64,000 nt of DNA. Source: Lentibacillus lipolyticus. Lineage in GTDB: Bacteria; Bacillota; Bacilli; Bacillales; Amphibacillaceae. The notes beneath the pieces were generated by a model, which saw nothing but the letters and a program-made list of their open reading frames with translations, was not told the origin of the DNA and searched no databases. The DNA lies in contig SEIO01000007.1 of the NCBI GenBank assembly GCA_004145795.1, forward strand, positions 28,963-92,962. The letters run 5' to 3'. Below are positions 17,304 through 25,287 of the stretch, piece after piece. The position numbers and the translations under genes were made by a program. The first letter of the stretch is position 1, and every line of letters begins with the position of its first letter.

Positions 17304-18406
17304 AATGATTGCTCCTTCTCCAGTTTAAGATGCATTTGGTGCAGTATTTCCTTCAGTTCCTCCATATCTTTCTCTTTGCCAATTGTCACCCGAATGGAAT
17401 TGGGCGCACCAATTGCTTCGCCGGCCCGGACGATGAAACCTTTTTCCAGCAAATACTGAAATACACGGTCACCACTTATTGGTGTCGAAATAAGTAAAAA
17501 ATTAGTATGAGATGTAAAGTAATGCCAACCGATTGAGTCCAAAAATTGTTCAAACGATTGTTTAACAACCTTGTTTCTTTCAATAGAATGATTGACAAAT
17601 TGATCATCATTGATAGCTGCTGCAGCAGCCTTTTGCGCAAGAGATGATGTGTTAAACGGTCCCCTGACGACATCCAGTCTGTTAATCAGGGATTCGGATG
17701 CAATGCCATAGCCCACTCTTAGCCCGGCCAGCCCGTAAGCCTTAGAAAATGTACGAAGAACAATCAAGTTATCATAGTTATCGAGATGTTCCAATACATG
17801 CGGGTGAACATCACTGCTGACATATTCATAATAAGCTTCATCCAGTACAACGAGTACATCAGAAGGACAGGCATCCATAAAAGTATAAAAGTCATCTTTC
17901 GGAATAACACAGCCTGTCGGGTTGTTCGGCGAGCACAGCCACACTATGTTCGTACTCTCATCCACGGCATCCAGCATCCCATCCAGATCATGCTTGCCAT
18001 TCATTAAAGGTACTTCTCTCACTTCGGCACCTTCAATACGGGCACTGTGTTTATACTGAGGGAATGTCGGTGTTGCCATAACCGTGTTTGCACCGGGGTA
18101 CAAAAAGGCTCGGCCGATTATTTGGATAATTTCATCCGTTCCACTTCCGAACAAAAGCTTGGTTTCTGATACGTTTAACTTTGCTGCAACAGCACTGCGC
18201 AACTCTGATGTATACCCGTCCGGATAAAAGTGATAACCAATGCCTGCCTGAGACATGTATGTATCAATTTGTTCTGAATGCCCATACGGATTTTCATTTG
18301 ACGCAAGTTTGACAATCCGGCTCAAGCCATATTCTTTCTTCACTTCCTCCATCTGTTTGCCTGGTTTATATGGCGTCATTTCTTCAAGCACTTTTTTATT
18401 TTTCAA
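17300..18406 (-). CDS. hisC: Histidinol-phosphate / aromatic aminotransferase
   Basis: A class I/II PLP aminotransferase of 368 residues. It shows LASNENPYG near residue 33, the PLP-binding lysine in RTFSKAYGLAGLR near residue 215, and a late arginine that binds the carboxylate. Placed between aroB and tyrA, it probably serves both histidine synthesis and the last step of tyrosine and phenylalanine formation, as in B. subtilis. I prefer the TTG at 18406, which has GGGGGAG 5 bases upstream and gives MKNKKVLEEMTPYKPG, similar to known N-termini; an ATG at 18427 would overlap aroB. The trp operon and aroH that lie between aroB and hisC in B. subtilis are absent. Confidence 0.93.
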   Translation of the reverse strand: MKNKKVLEEMTPYKPGKQMEEVKKEYGLSRIVKLASNENPYGHSEQIDTYMSQAGIGYHFYPDGYTSELRSAVAAKLNVSETKLLFGSGTDEIIQIIGRAFLYPGANTVMATPTFPQYKHSARIEGAEVREVPLMNGKHDLDGMLDAVDESTNIVWLCSPNNPTGCVIPKDDFYTFMDACPSDVLVVLDEAYYEYVSSDVHPHVLEHLDNYDNLIVLRTFSKAYGLAGLRVGYGIASESLINRLDVVRGPFNTSSLAQKAAAAAINDDQFVNHSIERNKVVKQSFEQFLDSIGWHYFTSHTNFLLISTPISGDRVFQYLLEKGFIVRAGEAIGAPNSIRVTIGKEKDMEELKEILHQMHLKLEKEQSL

Positions 18407-18416
18407 TCTGCTCCCC

Positions 18417-19499
18417 CTATCTGTCATTTCTTTGTGCCAATTCAGCTAAAAACGAATCCAGGAATGCTAGTAAATCGGCATCACTTATCTTGGCCATTTC
18501 GGGTTGTCCGGTTCCCTTGAGCAAAACCATTTGCACAACAGCATTGTAAGTTTTTTTATCCATCTTCATTTTTGCCAGTATCTCTTGTGCATGCAGAGCA
18601 GGCAGTTTTAGCGGATAACTATTGTCTTTCAGCCATGTATACAATGGTTCAAATGGTAACACTAAGTTGTACGTTTTTTCGCTTACTCGCAGTGCAAATA
18701 GCAGTCCGATGGCAACCAGTTCCCCGTGTGTCCATTTTCCATAACCAAGTAAAGCTTCCAGCGCATGACCAAGTGTATGACCAAGATTAAGAAACTTGCG
18801 AACTCCTGCTTCACGTTCATCCTGTTCTACAATCGACGCTTTAATATGAATCCCTTTTGTTAAATGTTCGGCAAGCTGCTGGTTGGTAAGTGACGATAGA
18901 TGCTGGCTCATCAGTTTCTGGAAAAACGCTGTATCAGCCAGTAGCGCCTCTTTGACTAGTTCCGCATAGCCTGATCGCACTTCCTGACTGTTTAACGTGT
19001 GCAATGTTTGTATATCATAAATTACCGCATCAGGCGGGTAAAAACTGCCAATCAAGTTTTTTCCCTGCTCATGATTAATGGCTACCTTCCCGCCGACACT
19101 GCTGTCATGGGCAAGAATTGTCGTTGGCATTTGAATAAAGTCTATTCCCCGCATAAATGTTGCGGCTGCAAAACCCGCTGCATCACCAACAACTCCACCG
19201 CCAAGTGCGATAATCAGTGATTGCCTGTCCAGTCCGCTGGTGATTGCTTTTGTATGCAGCTCATAAAACATGTCGAAACTTTTCGCTTTTTCCCCTGCCG
19301 GAATAACGTGTGTAAATACACGATCACTGGATAGTCCCTGTTTGACATCTTCCAGGTAGTACTTGCTGACATGTTCATCTGTGACAATTAGAATAGCTGT
19401 ATACGTATTTGGCATAAAACGACTGACATCGTGCCGAAGATTTTCCCCTACGTAAACGGGGTATGTCTTGGCCGATGCCTGTACGTTTAGAACATCCAT
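18417..19499 (-). CDS. aroB: 3-dehydroquinate synthase
   Basis: AroB makes 3-dehydroquinate from DAHP using NAD and a metal ion. The 360-residue protein has the GGGVVGDAAGFAAATFMRG NAD-binding region near residue 98 and the metal-ligand segment LGHTLGHALEA near residue 240. The ATG at 19499 shares one base with the aroC stop (TGATG) and has AGGTG upstream; a GTG three codons earlier is the alternative. It stands between aroC and hisC. Confidence 0.96.
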   Translation of the reverse strand: MDVLNVQASAKTYPVYVGENLRHDVSRFMPNTYTAILIVTDEHVSKYYLEDVKQGLSSDRVFTHVIPAGEKAKSFDMFYELHTKAITSGLDRQSLIIALGGGVVGDAAGFAAATFMRGIDFIQMPTTILAHDSSVGGKVAINHEQGKNLIGSFYPPDAVIYDIQTLHTLNSQEVRSGYAELVKEALLADTAFFQKLMSQHLSSLTNQQLAEHLTKGIHIKASIVEQDEREAGVRKFLNLGHTLGHALEALLGYGKWTHGELVAIGLLFALRVSEKTYNLVLPFEPLYTWLKDNSYPLKLPALHAQEILAKMKMDKKTYNAVVQMVLLKGTGQPEMAKISDADLLAFLDSFLAELAQRNDR

Positions 19500-20665
19500 C
19501 AGAAACACCTGACTTCTTCCCGATAGTCTTGAACAGCTTTCTGCAATTTCGGAAACTGGTCGTGCGGGAATTGTTCCGTAATTGCTTTTGCCAGTTCAAA
19601 AGCCACCACGTGTTCCATCACGACAGAAGCAGCGGGAACGGCACAGGAATCCGATCGTTCAATGCTGGCACTGAACGGTTCTTTCGTTTCAATGTCAACA
19701 CTCTGAAGCGGTTTATATAATGTTGGGATGGGCTTCATGACGCCCTTTACAACGAGTGGCATTCCGGTTGTCATCCCACCTTCAAATCCTCCAAGCCGGT
19801 TTGTTTTCCTGTAATAACCTTCTTCTTCATCCCAGGCAATTTCATCATGCACTTCACTGCCATTCATCCGGGCCGCTTCAAAGCCAAGTCCGAACTCAAC
19901 GCCCTTAAATGCGTTAATACTCATTACAGAGCCGGCAATTCTTCCGTCCAGCTTGCGGTCATAATGAACGTACGATCCAACACCGGCAGGCATTCCTTCT
20001 ACATATACCTCTGTAACACCGCCTATGGAATCTCCATCCTTTTTGGCCTGATCAATGGCATCCATCATTTGCTGTTCCACATCTTTGTCAAGTGTACGGA
20101 CAGGTGACTCTTCGGAAATTCGCTGCCTTTCCGTAATGGACAGTGAACCGTGTTCCGCCGCAGTGATTCCGGCTATTTCCCTGACGTAGCCAGCGACGTT
20201 GATGCCCAATTGCCTGAGCAGTGTCTTGGCAACTGCGCCGGCTGCCACACGCGCTGCCGTTTCCCTGGCCGATGAGCGCTCAAGAACGTTGCGCATATCA
20301 CGATGACCATATTTGAGTGCCCCATTCAAATCGGCATGTCCTGGCCTTGGCCGGGAGACCGTTCGCCGCATTTTCTTATTTTCGGTAATGGGATCCTCTC
20401 CCATAATATCGACCCAATGTTTAAAATCATCGTTATGTATGACTAGTGATATCGGTGACCCGAGCGTATACCCATGGCGGACACCGCTTGTAATATCGGC
20501 CATATCTTTTTCTATTTGCATCCGCTTGCCGCGCCCGTGCCCTTTTTGTCTACGAATTAAGGATTGATTAATGTCTTCTTGAAGCAGCGGCATATTAGCG
20601 GGAACCCCTTCTATGATTGCAGTCAGTTGTTTACCGTGAGATTCACCGGCTGTCATGTAACGCAT
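19499..20665 (-). CDS. aroC: Chorismate synthase
   Basis: AroC converts EPSP to chorismate with reduced FMN. The 388-residue protein has the signatures GESHGKQL at residues 7-14, [11 protein letters not shown] near residue 45, the [14 protein letters not shown] segment near residue 130 and RPGHADLNG near residue 110. The start follows GAAGGAGG. In B. subtilis cheR and ndk precede this gene; cheR is not here and a 310-bp gap lies between ndk and aroC. It heads the aroC-aroB-hisC-tyrA-aroA operon. Confidence 0.97.
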   Translation of the reverse strand: MRYMTAGESHGKQLTAIIEGVPANMPLLQEDINQSLIRRQKGHGRGKRMQIEKDMADITSGVRHGYTLGSPISLVIHNDDFKHWVDIMGEDPITENKKMRRTVSRPRPGHADLNGALKYGHRDMRNVLERSSARETAARVAAGAVAKTLLRQLGINVAGYVREIAGITAAEHGSLSITERQRISEESPVRTLDKDVEQQMMDAIDQAKKDGDSIGGVTEVYVEGMPAGVGSYVHYDRKLDGRIAGSVMSINAFKGVEFGLGFEAARMNGSEVHDEIAWDEEEGYYRKTNRLGGFEGGMTTGMPLVVKGVMKPIPTLYKPLQSVDIETKEPFSASIERSDSCAVPAASVVMEHVVAFELAKAITEQFPHDQFPKLQKAVQDYREEVRCF

Positions 20666-20761
20666 GCGACTTCCTCCTTCACATAATTTTGTATTACTAT
20701 ATCATATCTGCGCTTCTTTTTGGTAGATTTCGTTAAAAATTTGTGTATCTTCTGAGGATAA

Positions 20762-20790
20762 GAAAAAAACGCTTGTCTTTCAACAAGCGT
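20762..20790 (-). terminator. Terminator of unknown short transcript upstream of aroC
   Basis: The perfect 8-bp stem ACGCTTGT/ACAAGCGT with a 6-base loop is followed by seven T residues on the minus strand. It is about 175 bp beyond the ndk terminator, so it seems to end a separate short transcript. Confidence 0.8.
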
Positions 20791-20943
20791 GTCGTTCACC
20801 TGTTTGTATGTTGGATTCACGGGACACACAGCGATAAATTGCTATATTCGCTTCATCTGTAAAATAAATGATACAATTTTCCGTCAAATAAATATGCAAC
20901 TTATTCCCACATCTGTAACGAATGCAGTTTTTAAACATCATAC

Positions 20944-20968
20944 AAAACCCCCGTTCAAAAACGGAGGC
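20944..20968 (-). terminator. Terminator after ndk
   Basis: The stem CCTCCGTT/AACGGGGG with a 4-base loop and a following TTTTGT tract lies within 35 bp of the ndk stop codon. Confidence 0.85.
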
Positions 20969-20975
20969 TTCATTG

Positions 20976-21422
20976 TTAGTAGATCCACTCACTATCCTGT
21001 TTAGTATAGGATTTTATTTCATCTTCCTGGAAGAAAAGGCCGATTTCTTTTTCAGCACTTTCAGGCGAGTCCGAACCGTGGATAATGTTTTTGCCGACGG
21101 TCATTCCAAAATCACCACGAATGGTGCCGGGAGCCGCTTCAAGCGGATTTGTTTTGCCCATCATATCACGGGCAGTTGCGATAACATTCTCCCCTTCCCA
21201 TACCATAGCAAAGACTGGTCCAGATGTGATGAATCCTACCAGTTCTCCAAAGAAAGGCTTGTCCTGATGTTCACCATAATGTGTTTTCGCCAGTTCATCA
21301 GAAATTTGCATTAGCTTTGCTCCAGCTAGTTTAAAACCTTTGCGCTCGAACCGACTGACAATCTCACCGACTAAATTGCGCTGAACGCCATCCGGTTTGA
21401 CCATTAAAAATGTCTGTTCCAT
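20976..21422 (-). CDS. ndk: Nucleoside diphosphate kinase
   Basis: Ndk equalises NTP and dNTP pools through a phosphohistidine intermediate. The 148-residue protein starts [16 protein letters not shown] and contains the active-site [16 protein letters not shown] motif near residue 115, in which the histidine is the phosphate carrier. The ATG at 21422 has GAGGTG upstream; a GTG three codons earlier lies in that ribosome site. It follows hepT in the conserved hepS-menG-hepT-ndk order. Confidence 0.97.
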   Translation of the reverse strand: MEQTFLMVKPDGVQRNLVGEIVSRFERKGFKLAGAKLMQISDELAKTHYGEHQDKPFFGELVGFITSGPVFAMVWEGENVIATARDMMGKTNPLEAAPGTIRGDFGMTVGKNIIHGSDSPESAEKEIGLFFQEDEIKSYTKQDSEWIY

Positions 21423-21504
21423 TTTGTGCACCTCTTTTAATATGTATTTTGTAAAAAAACAACCGTTAAAATTTTACCAGACTTCCCGCCGAATAACAAT
21501 ATAC

Positions 21505-22476
21505 CTATGAACGTCTTTTACCAATATACTTCGCAATGCTCTGTAGCGTATGCTTCGCTTTGTGATGCGGAATACTGTCCAATTGTCTCAGAGCTTTCTC
21601 CAAGTAAAGATCACTAATACGATAGGATTCTGCTATCGCATCCGTTTGCTTTAATAAATTAATCAGATGGTTCATGGACGCCGATGAGACCATTTCCGGA
21701 TTGACAAACGTGTCACGCAGCAGACGATTAAATGATGGATCGTTCATTGCAATAAGAACCGGCAAGGTAACGTTCCCCTGCAATAAATCATTCCCTGCAG
21801 GTTTGCCCAGTTCACTTTCCGATGCAGTAAAGTCAAGGATGTCATCAATAATTTGATAAGACATTCCGATGTAATAGCCATATCGGAATAACTTACCTGC
21901 TTGCTCTTCTGAGACACCAGATGCAACTGCACCCAGTTTGCAACTCGCTGCGATAAGTAAAGCCGTTTTTCGCTTGATTCTCCGCAAGTAATCACGCAAA
22001 TTTTGTTCCCAGTTATATTTATCCCTGATTTGTTCAATTTCGCCTTTTGCTACTTGCACCATCGTTCTGGAAAGAACACGATGTGCGGCCGGAATTTCCA
22101 ACTTAGTAATGTTCTCCAATGCCCTGGCCAGTATAAAATCACCGGTATACATTGCCGTTCGGTTGCCATACAACGATTTAATGGTAGGCTTTCCCCTGCG
22201 CAATGAGGCATCATCTATTACGTCGTCATGCACCAGCGATGCCATATGAATCAGTTCCAGTGATACAGCCGCTGTTTTAACACGCTCTGGATCATACTCC
22301 CCAAGCTGCCCGCATAACAAGACAAAAACAGGGCGGATACGTTTCCCCCCTGCCTGCAGCAACTGTGTGGAAGTTTCGCGTAAAATATCATGATCGGCCT
22401 GAATGGCATCAGCCAAAGCATGTTCGATCATACCTAATTCTTTTTTTAAATGCCCATATGTTTTCGTCAACTTCAT
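21505..22476 (-). CDS. hepT: Heptaprenyl diphosphate synthase component II
   Basis: The catalytic subunit makes the C35 side chain of menaquinone-7. The 323-residue trans-prenyltransferase has the first aspartate-rich motif DDVIDDASLRRG near residue 83 and the second DDILDF near residue 210, which bind the magnesium-diphosphate groups. It needs the HepS subunit, encoded two genes upstream. The ATG at 22476 follows AAAGGTGA; an upstream frame to 22521 lacks a ribosome site. Confidence 0.96.
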   Translation of the reverse strand: MKLTKTYGHLKKELGMIEHALADAIQADHDILRETSTQLLQAGGKRIRPVFVLLCGQLGEYDPERVKTAAVSLELIHMASLVHDDVIDDASLRRGKPTIKSLYGNRTAMYTGDFILARALENITKLEIPAAHRVLSRTMVQVAKGEIEQIRDKYNWEQNLRDYLRRIKRKTALLIAASCKLGAVASGVSEEQAGKLFRYGYYIGMSYQIIDDILDFTASESELGKPAGNDLLQGNVTLPVLIAMNDPSFNRLLRDTFVNPEMVSSASMNHLINLLKQTDAIAESYRISDLYLEKALRQLDSIPHHKAKHTLQSIAKYIGKRRS

Positions 22477-22613
22477 GCATGTCACCTTTTTATCCTGTCT
22501 TGACAGGCGATTATTTCCCATTGTGGCGGAAGCGGCCTGTCAAAATCGGTATAAACATAAACTTGCTGCAGCCCAATAGAAAGAGTATGGTGTGCCCGTT
22601 TCACTAAAGAGGA

Positions 22614-23327
22614 CTAGCCTTCCGCTTTGACTCCCATATGCATAGCGGCAACTCCACCCGTATACTGTTTCACCCTCACATAATCAAAACCTGCTGCATA
22701 GAACATTTCTTTCAATTTTTTCTTGTCGGGGAAGTTCTTCGCAGATTCATGCAACCATGCGTATTCATTGTAACTTTTTGCAAAGAGCTTGCCTAATAAT
22801 GGCATAACAAACTTGAAATACAGGTAATACCCTTGACGAAAGCCAATCATCGTTGGCTGTGAAGTCTCCAGGCAAACCACTTTCCCGCCCGGTTTAACGA
22901 CTCGATACATTTCTTTCAGCACTGTCATGTAATCCGGAACATTGCGAAGTCCAAATCCTATCGTAACATAGTCAAAAGAATTTCGCTCAAATGGTAATTG
23001 CATGGCATTTCCCTGAACAAAGGATAAATGCTTATATTGCAACACATTATTTTTTTCCCTTGCGACAGCCAGCATATTATCACTGAAGTCCAGACCAATT
23101 ACGTTACCGGAGCTTCCTGTAGCTTCTGCCAGTGAAATGGCCCAGTCACCGGTTCCACTGCATACATCAAGTGCTGTTGCCCCTTTTGGGACATCCATCT
23201 GCTTCATGACATCTTTCCGCCATGCTTTATGACGCTGAAAAGAAATGATGGAGTTCATCGTATCGTAATGGTCCGATATTTTTTCAAAAACATGATGGAC
23301 CCGTTCTTCTTTTGATGGATGCTGCAT
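22614..23327 (-). CDS. menG: Demethylmenaquinone methyltransferase
   Basis: MenG (UbiE family) uses S-adenosylmethionine to methylate demethylmenaquinone in the last step of menaquinone synthesis. The 237-residue protein has the SAM-binding [12 protein letters not shown] motif near residue 49, the [10 protein letters not shown] family signature near residue 21 and the [10 protein letters not shown] motif near residue 123. It stands between the two subunits of heptaprenyl-diphosphate synthase, which supply its substrate side chain, and 6 bp after hepS. Confidence 0.96.
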   Translation of the reverse strand: MQHPSKEERVHHVFEKISDHYDTMNSIISFQRHKAWRKDVMKQMDVPKGATALDVCSGTGDWAISLAEATGSSGNVIGLDFSDNMLAVAREKNNVLQYKHLSFVQGNAMQLPFERNSFDYVTIGFGLRNVPDYMTVLKEMYRVVKPGGKVVCLETSQPTMIGFRQGYYLYFKFVMPLLGKLFAKSYNEYAWLHESAKNFPDKKKLKEMFYAAGFDYVRVKQYTGGVAAMHMGVKAEG

Positions 23328-23333
23328 GCCTAA

Positions 23334-24131
23334 TTACCCTTCCTCCGCAATCGATTCATTGTTGGATCGTGAATCAGTCAAGATATTTTTCAATTCCAAA
23401 CGTAACCCTGCTAAGTGTGCCGGGAACTGCGTCAAGTGATTGTTCAATAACTTTATTTCCCTGTTAAGAAATGCTGTAATAGCCTTTTCATCCCTGTTTG
23501 CAATATATTCATCCCAAATATCAGAAGACATGGCCCGTTCTGTACCGTTTGGCATATTTTTTACTGTAGTAAGCTTTCGGACCGCTAGCCATTCCGCAGC
23601 TGAATCACGGATGACACTTTCACCTGCAAAATCCGCAACCCGAGTAATCAGCAGTGATTCCAGTTTCTTTATATATTGCATGGATACGTGAAATGGTTCA
23701 TCACTCATTTTATAATATAATTGCATTTTTATCTCATTAATCTCTTTGATGGCCGACGCTAGTACACCAACCAATTCAATCTCCTCCACCTCTGAGAGAA
23801 GCAAATAATAAAGACTGCTATAATAATCACCCGCAAGTACGGACAATTGCTTCGATTTTTCCTCGTTATCTGTCTGTTGGTATTCATTTGCTTCAGGCAC
23901 TGCATCATGAATATCCAATGCCATTTGAACAAGCATGGTGGCCACGGTATAATTTTTTCTTTTTGTATCCGGCAAAGATGTATTGTTCAGAATGGATATC
24001 AACATATAAAGTTTATCATCATTTAAATAAGGAATCTGTACATATTGTTCAATCAGTGAGTTATGTATCTTTTCGCTAATCATCGCTTTCACACTGTTCA
24101 TTTCCATACTGGATGTCTGCAACACAACCAC
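23334..24131 (-). CDS. hepS: Heptaprenyl diphosphate synthase component I
   Basis: The non-catalytic partner of HepT that sets product length. It is a mostly helical protein of about 265 residues with the ADAIHDAVPEANEYQ-like MALDIHDAVPEA segment and LAGDYYSSLYYLLLS near residue 125, a degenerate prenyltransferase fold typical of HepS. The start is uncertain: several GTG codons and an ATG occur in the first 13 codons; I chose the GTG at 24131, five bases after AGAAGGG. It follows mtrB in the conserved order. Confidence 0.9.
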   Translation of the reverse strand: MVVLQTSSMEMNSVKAMISEKIHNSLIEQYVQIPYLNDDKLYMLISILNNTSLPDTKRKNYTVATMLVQMALDIHDAVPEANEYQQTDNEEKSKQLSVLAGDYYSSLYYLLLSEVEEIELVGVLASAIKEINEIKMQLYYKMSDEPFHVSMQYIKKLESLLITRVADFAGESVIRDSAAEWLAVRKLTTVKNMPNGTERAMSSDIWDEYIANRDEKAITAFLNREIKLLNNHLTQFPAHLAGLRLELKNILTDSRSNNESIAEEG

Positions 24132-24238
24132 CTGCACCCTTCTATTGGCTCAAATCATACAATTATTATAGCATACTAAAAGGAGGTTCCATAACAAAAA
24201 ATTCAGTGGATATACAGAAGGAATGCAGCAATCTTCGG

Positions 24239-24451
24239 CTACTCGTTATTCATCTCTCCGTGGCTGGTTTGAATGATGGCTTTGCCCCTTACTTTAACAG
24301 CGGAAGTATGATCAGTAAATTGAGCAATCATGACTTCGTTCGCATCCAGTTTCTCTGAGTGATGAAAGCGCGTGTCGCTGCCTCTTGTCAAACCAATCAC
24401 GTTCACACCATCTTCCAGTGCTTTAATTACAAAAAAGTCATTGTTTCCCAT
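24239..24451 (-). CDS. mtrB: TRAP, tryptophan-activated RNA-binding attenuation protein
   Basis: A 70-residue protein matching TRAP throughout, including the RNA-binding KxK-type region with VKVRGKAII near residue 49 and the tryptophan-pocket [17 protein letters not shown] segment. TRAP forms an 11-subunit ring that binds GAG/UAG repeats when loaded with tryptophan. In B. subtilis mtrA (folE) precedes it; that gene is absent here, and no trp genes are in the window. The upstream leader can fold into a three-helix structure. The ATG has GGGAGTG upstream. Confidence 0.94.
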   Translation of the reverse strand: MGNNDFFVIKALEDGVNVIGLTRGSDTRFHHSEKLDANEVMIAQFTDHTSAVKVRGKAIIQTSHGEMNNE

Positions 24452-24492
24452 TTTTTAACACTCCCGAAGGACTAGTCTATTTATGTTTTTGA

Positions 24493-24574
24493 GCCGAATC
24501 CTCTCTACGGTTATTGAAGATCTCAAGCGGATGATATGGTTCATCCGGCTGTTGTAAAAGTGGAGAGTTTCGGC
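24493..24574 (-). promoter_or_regulatory. Predicted structured leader of mtrB
   Basis: Three nested helices can form: GCCGAA/TTCGGC (24493-24498 with 24569-24574), CTCTC/GAGAG (24501-24505 with 24563-24567) and an inner hairpin CGGATGA/TCATCCG (24528-24547). The structure lies 42-123 bases before the mtrB start codon and after the hbs terminator. It matches no riboswitch class I can name. Confidence 0.5.
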
Positions 24575-24591
24575 AAAAGGGCTCATAAGTG

Positions 24592-24616
24592 AAAAAAGAG
24601 CACGTCAACACGTGCC
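24592..24616 (-). terminator. Terminator after hbs
   Basis: The stem GCACGT/ACGTGC with a GTTG loop is followed on the minus strand by six T residues, about 25 bp after the hbs stop codon. Confidence 0.9.
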
Positions 24617-24638
24617 CTTTCGCCCTATGTAAGAAAAA

Positions 24639-24911
24639 TTATTGAACACTTTCTTTAAGGGCCTTACCTGGTTTGAATGCAGGAACTTTACTTGCAGGAA
24701 TTTTAATTTCTTCCCCTGTCTGCGGGTTACGTCCTTTCCGTTCTGAACGTTCACGTACTTCAAAATTGCCAAAGCCAATTAATTGTACCTTTTCACCTTG
24801 TTTTAGTGAATCCATGACAGAGTCAAAAACTGCATCTACGGCTTTCGTAGCATCTTTTTTGGAAAGGTCGCTTTTTTCTGCGACAGCATCTATCAATTCT
24901 GTTTTATTCAT
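24639..24911 (-). CDS. hbs: HU family DNA-binding protein
   Basis: A 90-residue nucleoid protein with the classic HU pattern: helical start [34 protein letters not shown] in the DNA-binding arm near residues 46-65, and a C-terminal [12 protein letters not shown]. It bends and compacts DNA as a dimer. The ATG follows GGAGGAGGTG. It is transcribed alone, from a promoter about 125 bp upstream to its own terminator. The long leader is similar to the situation in B. subtilis. Confidence 0.97.
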   Translation of the reverse strand: MNKTELIDAVAEKSDLSKKDATKAVDAVFDSVMDSLKQGEKVQLIGFGNFEVRERSERKGRNPQTGEEIKIPASKVPAFKPGKALKESVQ

Positions 24912-25282
24912 GACATTCACCTCCTCCCAAGAAGTTTCCAAACGGTATTGGAACATCATGTAAGTATACAATCATTTGTTCCCAATTCATCACCATTTTT
25001 ATACCTAAAGCCATCAATTCAATGATGACAAGGCTTATATTAAACGAGATTGGAACAAAATTCAACAATAAGCGCCGAATTCACCCATTTTAAATTCAAA
25101 TTCAGACCTTTTCCACGTTTTGTCCCAGTATACTGGGGAACTATGGGAAGGGCAAGCGACAAACCTTCCAAATCCCCACGCATTGCCTATACTGGATATA
25201 TACGACGCAAACGTGTAAAATCCTGCCTGACCCGAAAATTTAAATTTATAAATTACAAAAAAATAGCAACTATGTATAGCTG
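24912..25282. other. hbs leader and promoter region, spoIVA terminator
   Basis: No gene is present. The stretch holds the hbs leader, its sigma-A promoter at 25037-25065, a perfect 14-bp palindrome CCCAGTATACTGGG at 25124-25137, and the spoIVA terminator at 25257-25287. The remaining sequence is AT-rich. Confidence 0.7.
25037..25065 (-). promoter_or_regulatory. Sigma-A promoter of hbs
   Basis: TTGAAT-N17-TAATAT reads on the minus strand about 125 bp upstream of the hbs start codon, giving a long untranslated leader. Confidence 0.6.
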
Positions 25283-25287
25283 CTATA
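25257..25287 (-). terminator. Terminator after spoIVA
   Basis: The stem ATAGCAGCTA/TAGTTGCTAT with a short loop starts inside the last codons of spoIVA and is followed by seven T residues on the minus strand. Confidence 0.85.

Larger units (their letters stand above)
20666..20975. other. Gap between aroC and ndk with two terminators
   Basis: In B. subtilis cheR occupies this position. Here the ndk terminator (20944-20968) is followed by a stretch of about 150 bp that ends in its own terminator (20762-20790). A frame of 53 codons (20780-20941) fills the stretch, but its only ribosome site is the terminator stem itself, so I do not call it a gene. The last 95 bp before aroC hold its ribosome site and presumably its promoter. 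Confidence 0.6.

Noticed and set aside
20780-20941. 53-codon frame between ndk and aroC as a protein gene
   Set aside because: Its only ribosome-site-like sequence is the stem of the ndk terminator and its stop codon lies in the loop of the next terminator. It resembles no family I know; it is kept only as a possible transcript.
24575-24610. Sigma-A promoter for mtrB within the hbs terminator
   Set aside because: TTGACG is present but the nearest -10-like sequence is weak and only 15 bp away, so I could not support it.
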